Position numbers and translations under genes: made by a program. Below the pieces are notes generated by a model. The model was not told the DNA's origin. It did no database searches and saw only the letters and a program-made list of their open reading frames with translations. 64,000 bases of DNA from Rubrivivax sp. (lineage in GTDB: Bacteria; Pseudomonadota; Gammaproteobacteria; Burkholderiales; Burkholderiaceae_C): positions 558,001 through 622,000 of the forward strand of contig JAHBZT010000003.1 of NCBI GenBank assembly GCA_019635315.1. The letters are read 5' to 3'. The first letter of the stretch is position 1; each line of letters opens with the position of its first letter. Positions 17,115-25,683 of this stretch are shown one piece after another.

Positions 17115-17660
17115 GGTTGGCTTTCGTGGGCCGCGCGGTCGGCGGCAGGCAGGGACCGTGGGGCTGGCGTCGGAATGCTTCCAACGCGCAGCGACGAAGC
17201 GGCAGAGGGCGGCGCGGGTCGAAGCCCGGTGGGCATCTGACCCGGAGTTCCCTTGGTGGATCACCCGCGCGGCCAGCAGCAGCGCGAGCGCCATGCCGCT
17301 GCCGACCGCCCGGCGCACCCAGAACAGAAGGTCACCCTGCAGCGGGGTAGGGATGGGGTAGCGCAGCGTCATCCAGACGCCCGTGGCCGCGGCCACCAGG
17401 CCGCCGAGGACCAGCGCGCGGCCGGCGCGGCGGTGCCAGCGCGGCCAGGCGCGTTGCAGGCCGCCTCCGAACTGGAAGGCCCCGAGCACGCTGACCAGTC
17501 TGCCGGCGACGACATGAACCGGCACGGGCAGCGGGTCCTGGACGAAGCGGCTGTCCATGGGCGCCACATCGCCCTCGGCGATGCCGGCGATCCGCAGCGC
17601 CCCGCCGAGCAGCGGCACCACGCTCGGCGCGACGAGCCCATGGGCGACGCGAAGCCTCAC
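17115..17660 (-). pseudogene. C-terminally truncated DUF2306 membrane protein running in frame into the hydrolase
   Basis: A GTG start at 17660 overlaps the TGA of the DUF2798 gene (GTGA). The frame encodes four hydrophobic helices typical of DUF2306 (HGLVAPSVVPLLGGALRIAG, VHVVAGRLVSVLGAFQF, GRALVLGGLVAAATGVWMTL, GSGMALALLLAARV). After DAHRASTRAAL, where family members read a similar HRAWM.RAYAL, the expected last two helices are absent. The text turns Arg/Pro-rich and continues without a stop into the signal peptide of the hydrolase. Either the 3' end was deleted or a 527-residue fusion is made. I favour a degraded gene. Confidence 0.55.
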
Positions 17661-17887
17661 GGCCTCTTCTCGACGAGCAGGCCCACCGCCCGGCGCGCCA
17701 GCGGCGCGACGACCAGCACCACCGGGAAGGCCACCAGCCAGGCGGTCAGCCAGGCACCGGCCCACAGCCCGGCATAGCCTTCGACGAAGCCGACGGCGCG
17801 GTAGGTCGAGATGCCGGACACCAGCAGGGACATCAGGCCCGACAGGATCAGCCCGAAGAGTGCGGGCGCAGCTTGGCTGGGAAACAT
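17657..17887 (-). CDS. DUF2798 family small membrane protein
   Basis: A 76-residue protein with two transmembrane helices (PALFGLILSGLMSLLVSGIS and WLTAWLVAFPVVLVVAPLAR), a good match for DUF2798 in length and in the WL.AW..A.P.....P..RR pattern. It starts at ATG 17887 with GGAGAA upstream, lies 26 nt after the flavodoxin gene, and overlaps the DUF2306 start by GTGA. It is part of the MerR-divergent operon. Function unknown. Confidence 0.85.
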   Translation of the reverse strand: MFPSQAAPALFGLILSGLMSLLVSGISTYRAVGFVEGYAGLWAGAWLTAWLVAFPVVLVVAPLARRAVGLLVEKRP

Positions 17888-17913
17888 GGCGGTTCTCCTC
17901 GAAGGTGCTGCAT

Positions 17914-18483
17914 TCAGGCGGGAACCAGCACGCGCTCCAGGCTGCGCGCGAAGTGCCGGCCGAACATGCGCGCGGTCTTGACGTCGCCGGGAACGAAGGC
18001 GTCCGCCGGCGCGGCGTGCCCGGCCTGGGCCATCAGCCCCGACCACGAGCCCAGCCGGTTGGCTGCCTCGTCGTAGGGCACGCCGGCATGCTGCTCGGGC
18101 AGGATGGGGTTGCCCACCCACAGCATGCCGTGCTGCATGCTGAAGACGAACATCGACAGCAGGGTCGACTGCTTGTCGCCCGAGGGCAGCGACGACACGG
18201 TGAAGCCGGCGGCGAGCTTGCCCTCGAGCTGCTGCGTGCGCCACAGGCGGCCTGTCGAGTCCATGAAGCTCTTGAACGGCCCGCTGACGCCGCCCAGGTA
18301 CGTCGGCGAGCCGAAGACGAAGCCGTCGTAGCCGACGAGATCCTCCGGCGTGCGCGCGATGTCCTCGGCCCGGACGAGGTGGGCCTCGACGCCGTCGACC
18401 TCCGACGCGCCGGCATGGACCTGGCGAGCAATGAATTCGGTGTGCCCGTGGGCGCTGTGATAGACGATGGCCAGCTGGCTCAT
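17914..18483 (-). CDS. Flavodoxin/NAD(P)H:quinone oxidoreductase (WrbA-like) family protein
   Basis: A 189-residue flavodoxin-fold protein. The FMN phosphate loop YHSAHGHTEFIAR is at residues 7-19, and the second FMN segment FGSPTYLGGVSGPFKSFMD matches the WrbA/flavodoxin_2 group. Such enzymes make two-electron reductions of quinones or other electrophiles. The ATG at 18483 has AGGAGA upstream; the frame is open further upstream but the conserved fold starts here. It is downstream of DUF2938 under the MerR-type promoter, which fits a redox or electrophile response. Confidence 0.87.
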   Translation of the reverse strand: MSQLAIVYHSAHGHTEFIARQVHAGASEVDGVEAHLVRAEDIARTPEDLVGYDGFVFGSPTYLGGVSGPFKSFMDSTGRLWRTQQLEGKLAAGFTVSSLPSGDKQSTLLSMFVFSMQHGMLWVGNPILPEQHAGVPYDEAANRLGSWSGLMAQAGHAAPADAFVPGDVKTARMFGRHFARSLERVLVPA

Positions 18484-18546
18484 GAGTCGGTCTCCTGGGG
18501 GTGGTGCGGTTTGGACAGGGGTCGGGGAGGGGGCGGCCAAGGCGGA

Positions 18547-19041
18547 TCACGCGGCCAGACTCGCCAGGCCCGCCGCCGCGGCATACAGGCCGGCGCCGAA
18601 GACCAGGTGGTTGGCCAGGTTGCGCAGGCCGTTCTTCAGCGGCGTGGGTGTCTTCAGGGCCAGGAAGCCGGCGCCCATGGCCGGCTGCATGACGAACCAG
18701 GGCGCCGCCACCGTGGCAGCCCCGAACAGCAGAGCCGGCAGGGCGGTCGGCTGCGCCAGCCACGCGGGACCCTGCACGCCGACCAGCAACAGCGCGAAGG
18801 CGATGCCGATCAGGTAGTGGGTCGCCCAGCCCAGCGCGAGTTCGAACCGCACGGGTGCGGCCTTGGCGATCGCCGCATGGGCAAACGCCCCGCGGCCGAA
18901 GTGCCCGACCCAGCGGCCCACCATCGCGAACCCGGTGCCGGGCACGCCCAGGCGCGACAGCAGCCAGAGCCACAGGTCCATCAATGCCGTGGCGCCGATG
19001 CCGACGAGAACGACGTGAGCGATGAGGGTGGGGGCGTTCAT
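18547..19041 (-). CDS. DUF2938 family membrane protein (second copy)
   Basis: 164 residues with four hydrophobic helices, starting MNAPTLIAHVVLVGIGATAL followed by MDLWLWLLSRLGVPGTGFAMVGRW, the family's early MD..W and G.GRW motifs. It is homologous to the 13581-14072 gene. It is the first gene of the minus-strand operon reading away from the MerR regulator, with GGAGAT just upstream of the start. No established function; the operon context suggests redox or electrophile stress. Confidence 0.83.
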   Translation of the reverse strand: MNAPTLIAHVVLVGIGATALMDLWLWLLSRLGVPGTGFAMVGRWVGHFGRGAFAHAAIAKAAPVRFELALGWATHYLIGIAFALLLVGVQGPAWLAQPTALPALLFGAATVAAPWFVMQPAMGAGFLALKTPTPLKNGLRNLANHLVFGAGLYAAAAGLASLAA

Positions 19042-19095
19042 GGAGATCTCCTCGAAGGGCGCTTGGGACGCTTGACTTGCCGATGCAGTGACGGC

Positions 19096-19126
19096 ATCGT
19101 AGAAGTTGAAGTCAACTTCAAGTCAA
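19096..19126 (-). promoter_or_regulatory. MerR-type 19-bp-spacer promoter and operator
   Basis: On the minus strand a -35 TTGACT (19126-19121) and -10 TACGAT (19101-19096) are separated by exactly 19 nt. The spacer region holds a perfect 7-bp dyad TTGAAGT-CA-ACTTCAA (19106-19112/19115-19121). An over-long 19-bp spacer with a central dyad is the hallmark of promoters untwisted by MerR-family activators. It faces the DUF2938/flavodoxin operon, and the adjacent divergent MerR gene is the obvious regulator. Confidence 0.82.
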
Positions 19127-19135
19127 GCGATTTCG

Positions 19136-19564
19136 ATGGACATCTCGGAAGTGGCCCGGAAATCGGGCGTGGCCGCCTCGGCGCTGCGCTTCTACGAGCG
19201 CAAGGGGCTCATCCGTTCGCTGGCGTCGGAAGGCACGCGGCGCAAGTTCGCGCCTGCGGTGCTGGACCAGCTGGCGCTGATCGCCCTGGCGCAGGCGGCC
19301 GGCTTCTCGCTGGACGAGATCCGCGTCATGTTCACGCCCGGCGGCGAGCCCAACATCGACCGCGCGATGCTGTCGGCGAAGGCCGACGAGCTCGAGCGCA
19401 TGGTCAAGCGCCTGAAGGCGATGATCGAAGGATTGCGGCACGCTGCCGCCTGCCCCGCACCGAGCCACGCGGCCTGCCCGTCGTTCCAGCGCCTGTTGAA
19501 GGCAGCGGCCGCCGGCGCCCTGGAAAGCCGGCAGCGGCGGCTCGCGCCCCGGCGAGGCGCATGA
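19136..19564 (+). CDS. MerR family transcriptional regulator
   Basis: A 142-residue MerR-type regulator. The N-terminal winged helix MDISEVARKSGVAASALRFY then ERKGLI is followed by a dimerisation coil around LERMVKRLKAMIEGLRHAA. The C-terminus carries two cysteines and a histidine (ACPAPSHAACPSF) that could form a metal or redox/electrophile sensor; it is not the four-Cys SoxR cluster. A TTG at 19106 is in frame but lies inside the operator, so ATG 19136 is preferred. It should control the divergent operon by twisting the 19-bp-spacer promoter. Confidence 0.88.
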   Translation: MDISEVARKSGVAASALRFYERKGLIRSLASEGTRRKFAPAVLDQLALIALAQAAGFSLDEIRVMFTPGGEPNIDRAMLSAKADELERMVKRLKAMIEGLRHAAACPAPSHAACPSFQRLLKAAAAGALESRQRRLAPRRGA

Positions 19565-19640
19565 TGTGGTCCGTGGTCCAGGCGTCCCGCGTGCCGTACG
19601 GCGCCGGCGCCCCGGCCGAAGCACGAGACCGGAGGACCCC

Positions 19641-20132
19641 TTGATCGCCCAGATCCTCTCGCGTACCCCGGCCTGGGTCTACGCGCTGTTCGCCGTGCTG
19701 CTCGCCTTCGGGCTGATGCAGACGCGCACACGCACCGTGCGCGTGGTCCCGGCGCTGCTGCTGCCCGCTGGCATGGTGGCCCTGTCGCTGGCCGGCATCC
19801 AGACCAGCTTCGGCCTGGCGCTCGTGCCGGTGGCCACCTGGGCCGTGGCGCTGGCGGCCGCCACGCTGGTCGGGCAAACGCTGCTTCGCGACGAACGCGT
19901 GCGCTACGACGCGACGGCGAAGACCTTCCACGTCCCGGGAAGCTGGATGCCGCTGGCCGTGATCATGGCCATCTTCTTCGCGAAGTACGTCTACGCCGTG
20001 ATGAGTGCGCTGAACGCCGCGGCCGTCTCCACGACCGCATTCGTCGTGGGTCTCGCGGCCTTGTATGGCGTGCTCAGCGGCTATTTCGCTGCACGGGCCG
20101 TCAACCTGATCCGGTTGTTGCGGGAAGCCTGA
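19641..20132 (+). CDS. DUF6622-like integral membrane protein
   Basis: A 163-residue protein with about five hydrophobic segments (VYALFAVLLAFGLMQTR; ALLLPAGMVALSLAGIQ; VPVATWAVALAAATLVG; LAVIMAIFFAKYVYAVMSAL; AFVVGLAALYGVLSGYFAAR). The start is a TTG at 19641 with GGAGG at 19631-19635; no ATG is available. The conserved W at the start, R-T-R after helix 1, and FHVPGSW match this uncharacterised family as I know it. It lies 76 nt after the MerR gene on the same strand and may be co-transcribed. Function unknown. Confidence 0.72.
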   Translation: MIAQILSRTPAWVYALFAVLLAFGLMQTRTRTVRVVPALLLPAGMVALSLAGIQTSFGLALVPVATWAVALAAATLVGQTLLRDERVRYDATAKTFHVPGSWMPLAVIMAIFFAKYVYAVMSALNAAAVSTTAFVVGLAALYGVLSGYFAARAVNLIRLLREA

Positions 20133-20279
20133 AGTTCCACCGGCGGTCGGCGGCGACGCGACGCCGCCGCAGGCTCTTGCGCATGCCCGCGTGATGCCGC
20201 GCCTCGACGCGGGCGGCCACGACGATGCCGCCCCATCGCGGCACCAGGACGGGCCAAGGTCGGCCCATGCGCGGCCTGT

Positions 20280-21128
20280 TCAGACCCGGCGCACCATCAG
20301 CAGCTGGTGCAGCGGCTGCACGCGCAGCCCCGCGCGGCGCAGCGCCTCGCCGCCGAGGTCGGCGCGCTGCAGCGGCGGCACGCGGACCGTGCCGGCAGCG
20401 GCAAGCGCCTGCAGCGCCCGCACCAGGGCTTCGGCATCGTCCTGCGCCGCGTGCCGATCGACCAGGCTGTGCACCACGGTGCGGCCCTGGGCGTCGGTGC
20501 CGAAGACCAGTTGCGCCGTGCCACGCCGCCAGGCCCGCAGCCCGGCGGTCGCGCGCAGGCTGGCGGGCGTGACCTGCAGCGGCAGGTCGCCGATCGAGGC
20601 CGCGGCCTCGTCCAGCCAGGCGAGGGCCGACGCGAGGTCGACCTCCAGTTCCGCGACGTCCGGCGGTGGCGCGCCGGGTGTGCCGTGGCCCTCGTAGCCG
20701 TGCAGCTCGTGCACGACCTCGAAGCCGTGACGCCGGTACAGGCGCCGTGCCCGTTCGTTCTGCGCGAAGACCTCGAGCTCGACCTCGGGCATGCCCAGCG
20801 CGCGGGCACGCGCGACGAAGTCGTCCAGCAGCGCCGGCGCGGCGCCGGTGCCGCGCGCTGCCGGCAGCGCGCCCATGGTCGCCAGCCGCCAGCGGCCCGC
20901 ACGCGGTGCGACCAGCGCGAAGGCCGCCACCTCGCCGTCGTGCACCGCGGCCCGGCTGAGCGCCAGCTCCGCGCCCTGGCGGGCCAGGAAGTGCGGCCAC
21001 TGCGCCAGCGGCAGCTCGAAGGGGCCGATCAGGTAGTCGGCGAAGGCCTGCTGGAAGGCCTGGTGCAGCTGCGCGGCGGGCAGCTGCGTGGCCGGGACGA
21101 GCGCGACCGATGGAGCGTCGGTGGACAT
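20280..21128 (-). CDS. GNAT family N-acetyltransferase
   Basis: 282 residues. The first about 150 form a GNAT domain, with the acetyl-CoA region MGALPAARGTGAAPALLDDF (motif A, R/Q-x-x-G-x-G/A) and VFAQNERARRLYRRHGFEVV (motif B). The remaining about 130 residues look like a second, degenerate acetyltransferase-like or ligand half. ATG 21128 is chosen because MSTDAPSVALVPATQLP begins the domain. Substrate unknown. Confidence 0.83.
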   Translation of the reverse strand: MSTDAPSVALVPATQLPAAQLHQAFQQAFADYLIGPFELPLAQWPHFLARQGAELALSRAAVHDGEVAAFALVAPRAGRWRLATMGALPAARGTGAAPALLDDFVARARALGMPEVELEVFAQNERARRLYRRHGFEVVHELHGYEGHGTPGAPPPDVAELEVDLASALAWLDEAAASIGDLPLQVTPASLRATAGLRAWRRGTAQLVFGTDAQGRTVVHSLVDRHAAQDDAEALVRALQALAAAGTVRVPPLQRADLGGEALRRAGLRVQPLHQLLMVRRV

Positions 21129-21291
21129 CGGGCCATTGTGACCGCGCACCGGCCGCACGCTGACGCCGCCGCTGCGCGACGCCCCGCCTGGCGCGGCGCG
21201 TCAATGCGCTGGCGCCCGCGGTCAGCGACAGTGCGCGCGGTGTCTGCCACAGTGCGCTGCGCGCCGACGCACCGGCGCACCCGGAGCCGCC

Positions 21292-22200
21292 ATGAACCTC
21301 TCGACCCCCGCTTCCTTCGATCGCGCACTGGCCGCCGTCCTGCCGGCCGAAACCAAGGCGACCCCGGCGCCGCCGACCCGCTTCCTGGCGCAGGGCGAAG
21401 GTCGCATCGCCTACGACGACAGCGGCGGCCCGGGCCCGCTGGTGCTGGCGATCCCGGGCATGGGCGACCTGCGATAGCAGTACCGCGCGCTGCGGCTGCC
21501 GCTGCAGCAGGCCGGCTGGCGCGTCGTGACGATGGACGTGCGCGGCCATGGCGAGACCTCTGCTCGCTGGACCGAGTATTCGGCGCGCGCCGTCGGCCGC
21601 GATGCGCTGGCGCTGGTCGAACATCTCGGCGCCGGCCCGGCCGTGATCCTGGGCAACTCCTTCGCCGCCGGGTCGGCGCTGTGGGCGGCCCACGAGGCAC
21701 CGCAGCATGTGCGCGGCGTCGTGCTGCTGGGTCCCATCGTGCGCGACGCCCCGCCATCGTGGCTGACGAAGGCGGTGGTGGCGGCCGGTTTTGCCGGGCC
21801 CTGGCGCGTCGCCTTCTGGCTGACCTACTGGAACAGCCTGTTCACGCGCCGCAAGCCGGCCGACCATGCGCAGGCGCGCGCGGCGCTGGCGGCCAACCTG
21901 CGCGAGCCGGGGCGCATGGACGCGCTGCGCACGATGGTGGGCCTGTCCAAGGCGGACACCGAGGCGCTGGTGGCGCGCAGCAACGTGCCGGCGCTGCTGG
22001 TGATGGGCAGCCGCGATCCGGACTTCGCCGACGCCAAGGCCGAGGCGCGCTGGCTGGGCCGGGCGCTGGGCAGCGAGCCGCTGATCGTCGACGGCGCCGG
22101 GCACTATCCGCACCTGGAGACACCCGAGCAGGTGCTGCCGGCGCTGCTGGACTTCCTGGCCCGCGTGGGCCGGTCCCGCGACGCCGGGCCTGGGCGATGA
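21292..22200 (+). pseudogene. Alpha/beta hydrolase interrupted by one in-frame amber codon
   Basis: The frame begins MNLSTPASFDRALAAVLPAE and reads through the oxyanion motif AIPGMGDLR, where a TAG sits at 21475-21477. It resumes in the same frame as QYRALRLPLQQAGWRVVTMD and continues with RGHG, the nucleophile elbow GNSFAAG, the acid in GSRDPDF and the His in GAGHYPHLE to 22200. No frameshift is needed, and relatives usually have Ser or another residue there, so one base change (for example TCG to TAG) explains it. It is either a recent pseudogene, a sequencing error, or an amber-suppressed gene; an internal ATG at 21526 would lack the first strands. Confidence 0.8.
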
Positions 22201-22217
22201 AGGGGCTTGCCGCGCGC

Positions 22218-23252
22218 TCAGCGCTGGGCGGCGCGCAACGCCGCCGGCGTGGTGCCGGTCCAGCGCCTGAAGGCGCGGTGGAACGGGCTCGGCTCGGCAT
22301 AACCCAGCAGGAAGGCGACCTCGCCGAGCGCCAGCCGGCGGTCGGCGACGTAACGCAGCGCCAGCTCGCGCCGCACCTCGTCCACCAGCTCGGCGAAGCG
22401 TGTGCCCTCGGCATCCAGCCGGCGCTGCAGGCTGCGCGTGCTCAGGTGCAGCGCGCCGGCCACGCGGGCCAGCGTCAGCGGCCCGTTGGCCATCTCCGCG
22501 GCCAGGGCCTGCCGCACCCGGGCGGCGACCGTGTCGCCAGCCGGCGCCCGCGCGGCGAGCAGCTGCTCGGCATGGGCGGTGACGATGCGCGCCAGCCCCG
22601 GGTCGGCTGCCGGCACCGCGCGCTGCAGGTCCGCGGCGCGCACCGTGACGCAGGACACCGGGCGGTCGAAAAGCGGCACGACGCCGAAGACCGCCGCGTA
22701 GGCGGCCGTGGCGTCCGCGACCCCGTCCGGCGCGGCATGCGCCCACTCGACCGCCAGCAGCCGCAGCGGTGCGCCGGAGATCTGCCTGGCGACCACCACC
22801 AGCGCCGCCAGCGTGAACTCCGACGCCTGGCGGCAGGGCCGCAGGCCGCCGCCCTCGAAGCGGTGCTCGACGCGCACGCGGTCGCCGTCCTCGACGAGCG
22901 CGAAGCTCGCCAGGTCGTGCACCAGGCGGTTGTAGCGCGCGAGGCGCTGCAGCGCGCTGCGCAGGTCGGGGGCGGTGCGCACCGCATAGTCCAGCACGTC
23001 GAAGGCCCCCGGGCGCACCGTGGCCGCCGCGTGCAGGCCGAACAGCGGGTCGCCGCTCAGCGCCGCGGCGCGGTTCCACAGCGCCTCCTCCACCGGCAGC
23101 GGCATGCGCGCTTCGGGGTCATCCAGCCAGGCCGGGTCGAAGCCGGCCTCGGCCATCAGGCGCTGCAACTCGACCCCGCGCGCCGACGCCACGTCGATGA
23201 CCAGCGCACCGATGCGCGCCGACACCTGCGGGACACCTGCACGCGGGCTCAT
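22218..23252 (-). CDS. AraC family regulator with arabinose-binding-like N-domain
   Basis: 344 residues. The N-terminal about 190 residues resemble the effector domain of the OruR/ArgR-like AraC group (GDPLFGLHAAATVRPGAFDV is characteristic). The C-terminal AraC HTH pair includes LARVAGALHLSTRSLQRRLD and the second helix LGEVAFLLGYAEPSPFHRAF, ending in the typical RRWTGTTPAALRA. ATG 23252 is chosen as MSPRAGVPQVSARIGALV. It is convergent with the broken hydrolase and divergent from the VOC protein gene, its possible target. Confidence 0.9.
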   Translation of the reverse strand: MSPRAGVPQVSARIGALVIDVASARGVELQRLMAEAGFDPAWLDDPEARMPLPVEEALWNRAAALSGDPLFGLHAAATVRPGAFDVLDYAVRTAPDLRSALQRLARYNRLVHDLASFALVEDGDRVRVEHRFEGGGLRPCRQASEFTLAALVVVARQISGAPLRLLAVEWAHAAPDGVADATAAYAAVFGVVPLFDRPVSCVTVRAADLQRAVPAADPGLARIVTAHAEQLLAARAPAGDTVAARVRQALAAEMANGPLTLARVAGALHLSTRSLQRRLDAEGTRFAELVDEVRRELALRYVADRRLALGEVAFLLGYAEPSPFHRAFRRWTGTTPAALRAAQR

Positions 23253-23329
23253 CGTCGGTGGCGGTGTGGCGCCGCGTTGTCCATGGCCGTCATGATCGCA
23301 TCGCCGGGCACGCAACGAGGACCCACGCC

Positions 23330-23707
23330 ATGAACCTGAACCAGGTCACGCTGCCAGCTCGCGACCTGCAGCGCTCGGTGGACTTCTACCGCCGCATGGG
23401 CTTCAGGCAGATCGTCGCCGCGCCCGGCTATGCGCGCTTCGAGTGCCCCGCCGGCGACGCGACCTTCTCGCTGCACCACGTGGACGACCAGGCGCCCGAC
23501 GCCCAGGTCGTGGTCTATTTCGAGACCGAGGAGCTCGACGCCCTGGTGCAGCGCCTGCAGGCCGAGGGTTTCGAATTCACGCAGCCGCCGCGCGACGAAC
23601 GCTGGCTGTGGCGCGAGGCGCGGCTGAAGGACCCGGCCGGCAACGAGCTGTGCCTGTACCGGGCCGGGCCGAACCGCCGGCATCCGCCTTGGCGGCTGCC
23701 GGCGTGA
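23330..23707 (+). CDS. VOC family (glyoxalase/bleomycin-resistance fold) protein
   Basis: A 125-residue single VOC domain: MNLNQVTLPARDLQRSVDFY then RRMGFRQI (beta-alpha start), SLHHVD, VVYFETEELDALVQRLQAEG, and LKDPAGNELCLYRAG with the metal-ligand Glu near the end. The His in LHHV and Glu in NELCLY are the usual metal positions. It is divergent from the AraC regulator with 77 nt between starts. The substrate is unknown; family members include glyoxalases, dioxygenases and fosfomycin/bleomycin resistance proteins. Confidence 0.87.
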   Translation: MNLNQVTLPARDLQRSVDFYRRMGFRQIVAAPGYARFECPAGDATFSLHHVDDQAPDAQVVVYFETEELDALVQRLQAEGFEFTQPPRDERWLWREARLKDPAGNELCLYRAGPNRRHPPWRLPA

Positions 23708-23788
23708 GCCGCCGACGGCTGCGCGCCGCCGGGTCGGCGGCCGTCGACGCGGTCGACGCTGGCCCGGCACCGCGCCGCCGCTGGCGCT

Positions 23789-24685
23789 TCAGGCCGCGCG
23801 CAGCGCCGCCCGCGCCGCCGCCAGCACCTCGCGGCTCAGCCCGTCGACCAGGCTGGCCGCCGCGCGGGCATGCTGCCAGTGCAGCGGCACGTCCAGCGGC
23901 GTGCCGGGGACCAGCTCGACCAGCGAACCGTCGGCCAGCCGCGGCGCGATCAGCGCCTGCGGGTGCAGGCCCCAGCCCATGCCGGCGACGGCGGCGGCCA
24001 CGAAGGCCTGCGGCGACGGCAGCGTGTGGCGCGGCAGCTCGACGTGGCGATGGCACAGCCGCCGCGCCCAGCGCAGCTGCAGTTCGTCCTTGGCGTTGAA
24101 GACCAGGCTGGGTGCCCTGGCCAGGCTGCCGGCGCCCACGCCCGCGGCAAAGTGGCGCCGCACGAAGTCCGGGCTGGCGGCGGCCCGGTAGCGCATCGCA
24201 CCCAGCGGCCGGCTGTTGCAGCCCGGCGCCGGGCGCGCGCTGGCGGTCACGGCGGCCAGCACGGCGCCGCTGCGCAGCCAGTCGGCGGTGTGGTCCTCGT
24301 CGTCGACCGCCACCTCCATCAGCACCGGGTGCGCGGCGGCGAAGGTCGCGAGCGCCGGCGCGGCCCAGGTCGCCAGGCTGTCGGCATTGACCGCCACCGG
24401 CAGCGCGACACGCGCCGGGCCCTGCGGCGCCAGCGCCGGCAGCGCACCCTGCAGTTCCTGCTCCAGCAGCCGCACGCGGTCGACATGCTGGCACAGCCGG
24501 CGGCCGGTCTCGGTAGGCCGGCAGGGCTGCTCGCGCACGACCAGTGCGCAGCCGACGCGCTCCTCCAGCAGCCGGATGCGCTGCGACACGGCCGACGGCG
24601 TCACGTGCAGCGCCCGCGCGGCGCGCTCGAAGCTGCCTTCGCGGACGACGGCGGACAGGGCGGCGAGCGCGGCATAGTCGAGCAT
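23789..24685 (-). CDS. argP: LysR family regulator ArgP (lysine/arginine-responsive)
   Basis: 298 residues. The N-terminal HTH is typical: MLDYAALAALSAVVREGSFE, RAARALHVTPSAVSQRIRLL, EE. The effector domain has ADSLATWAAPAL and MRYRAAASPDFVRRHFA, both characteristic of ArgP (IciA), which activates the arginine exporter gene argO and lysine-related genes. It is divergent from argO with a 68-nt spacer, the usual arrangement. Good match in length (297-300). Confidence 0.92.
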   Translation of the reverse strand: MLDYAALAALSAVVREGSFERAARALHVTPSAVSQRIRLLEERVGCALVVREQPCRPTETGRRLCQHVDRVRLLEQELQGALPALAPQGPARVALPVAVNADSLATWAAPALATFAAAHPVLMEVAVDDEDHTADWLRSGAVLAAVTASARPAPGCNSRPLGAMRYRAAASPDFVRRHFAAGVGAGSLARAPSLVFNAKDELQLRWARRLCHRHVELPRHTLPSPQAFVAAAVAGMGWGLHPQALIAPRLADGSLVELVPGTPLDVPLHWQHARAAASLVDGLSREVLAAARAALRAA

Positions 24686-24753
24686 TAGCGCAGCTTCATC
24701 GGCATCAGGAGATTCAGTTTGTCTTGATCGTGGCAGGCTGGCAAGCTGCGCCC

Positions 24754-25413
24754 ATGTCCACCGTGTCGACCATGTCCGCCACCGCTGCGCTCGCCGCCGC
24801 GCTTTTCGTGCAGGGGCTGGCGCTGAGCCTGGGGCTCATCGTGGCCATCGGCGCGCAGAACGCCTTCGTGCTGCGCCAGGGCCTGCGCCGCGAGCATGTC
24901 GGTAGCGTGGTGCTGTTCTGCGCGGTGGCCGACGCGGTGCTGATCGCCGCTGGGGTGCTGGGCATGGCGCGCGCGCTGGGCGCCAGTCCCGGGCTGGCGC
25001 GTGCGCTGGCGCTGGCCGGCGCGGCCTTCCTGGCGGCGTACGGCGTCCAGGCGCTGCGCCGCGCGCGCCAGCCGCGGCGGCTCGAGGCCACCGCCGGCGG
25101 CGCCGGCCCGGGCCGCGCGGCGGTGCTGGCGCAGGCGGCGGCCTTCACGCTGCTCAACCCGCATGTCTACCTGGACACCGTGCTGCTGGTGGGCAGCATC
25201 GGCGCCGCGCAGCCGGCGGCGCTGCAGGGCTGGTTCATCGCCGGCGCCGGCAGCGCCAGCCTGCTGTGGTTCGGGCTGCTCGGCTTCGGGGCGCGCCGGC
25301 TGGCGCCCTGGTTCGCGCGGCCGGTGGCCTGGCAACGGCTGGACGCGCTGATCGCGGTCACGATGTTCGTGCTCGCCGCGCTGCTGGTGCGACACGCGCT
25401 GGCCGCGGGCTGA
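24754..25413 (+). CDS. argO: LysE/ArgO family amino acid exporter
   Basis: A 219-residue six-helix transporter of the LysE superfamily that exports arginine (and lysine in some species). Typical motifs: LSLGLIVAIGAQNAFVLRQG near the N-terminus and AAFTLLNPHVYLDTVLLVGS in the middle, followed by SASLLWFGLLGFGARRLAP. A second in-frame ATG lies at 24772. It is divergent from argP, its expected activator. The 25414-25683 gap that follows holds nothing I can support. Confidence 0.93.
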   Translation: MSTVSTMSATAALAAALFVQGLALSLGLIVAIGAQNAFVLRQGLRREHVGSVVLFCAVADAVLIAAGVLGMARALGASPGLARALALAGAAFLAAYGVQALRRARQPRRLEATAGGAGPGRAAVLAQAAAFTLLNPHVYLDTVLLVGSIGAAQPAALQGWFIAGAGSASLLWFGLLGFGARRLAPWFARPVAWQRLDALIAVTMFVLAALLVRHALAAG

Positions 25414-25683
25414 GGGAGTGCCGCGCACGCCGCGGTGCGTGCAATGTGCTGGATGACGCGCCGCGCGCGCCGCTGCGGGCGCCGGAGTGCGAATTCGGCC
25501 CGGTGCCGCGCGGCCCGGGCGCTCGGGGCGGCGTGGACAATGCCGGGCATGCGCTACCTCCACGCCGTCGGGCTGCCGCGCCACCGCGGTTGCCTGGGGC
25601 CTGTCTGCACGACAGGCCCGCGGCGTGCGCCCTCGCCGCATGCACGCTGACCGCGGCCTGCGGCCGCCGATGGCGGGGCAGGC

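Noticed and set aside
21526-22200. Independent hydrolase starting at the internal ATG 21526
   Set aside because: It would lack the first strands and oxyanion loop, which are present upstream in the same frame beyond one TAG; a broken single gene explains it better.
20101-23079. 992-codon minus-strand frame over the GNAT, hydrolase and AraC genes
   Set aside because: Arg/Ala/Gly-rich, crosses several real gene boundaries in a different frame and lacks any recognisable domain.
25414-25683. Short frames between argO and the TonB-like gene
   Set aside because: Arg/Cys-rich shadows without ribosome sites; nothing supported in this gap.
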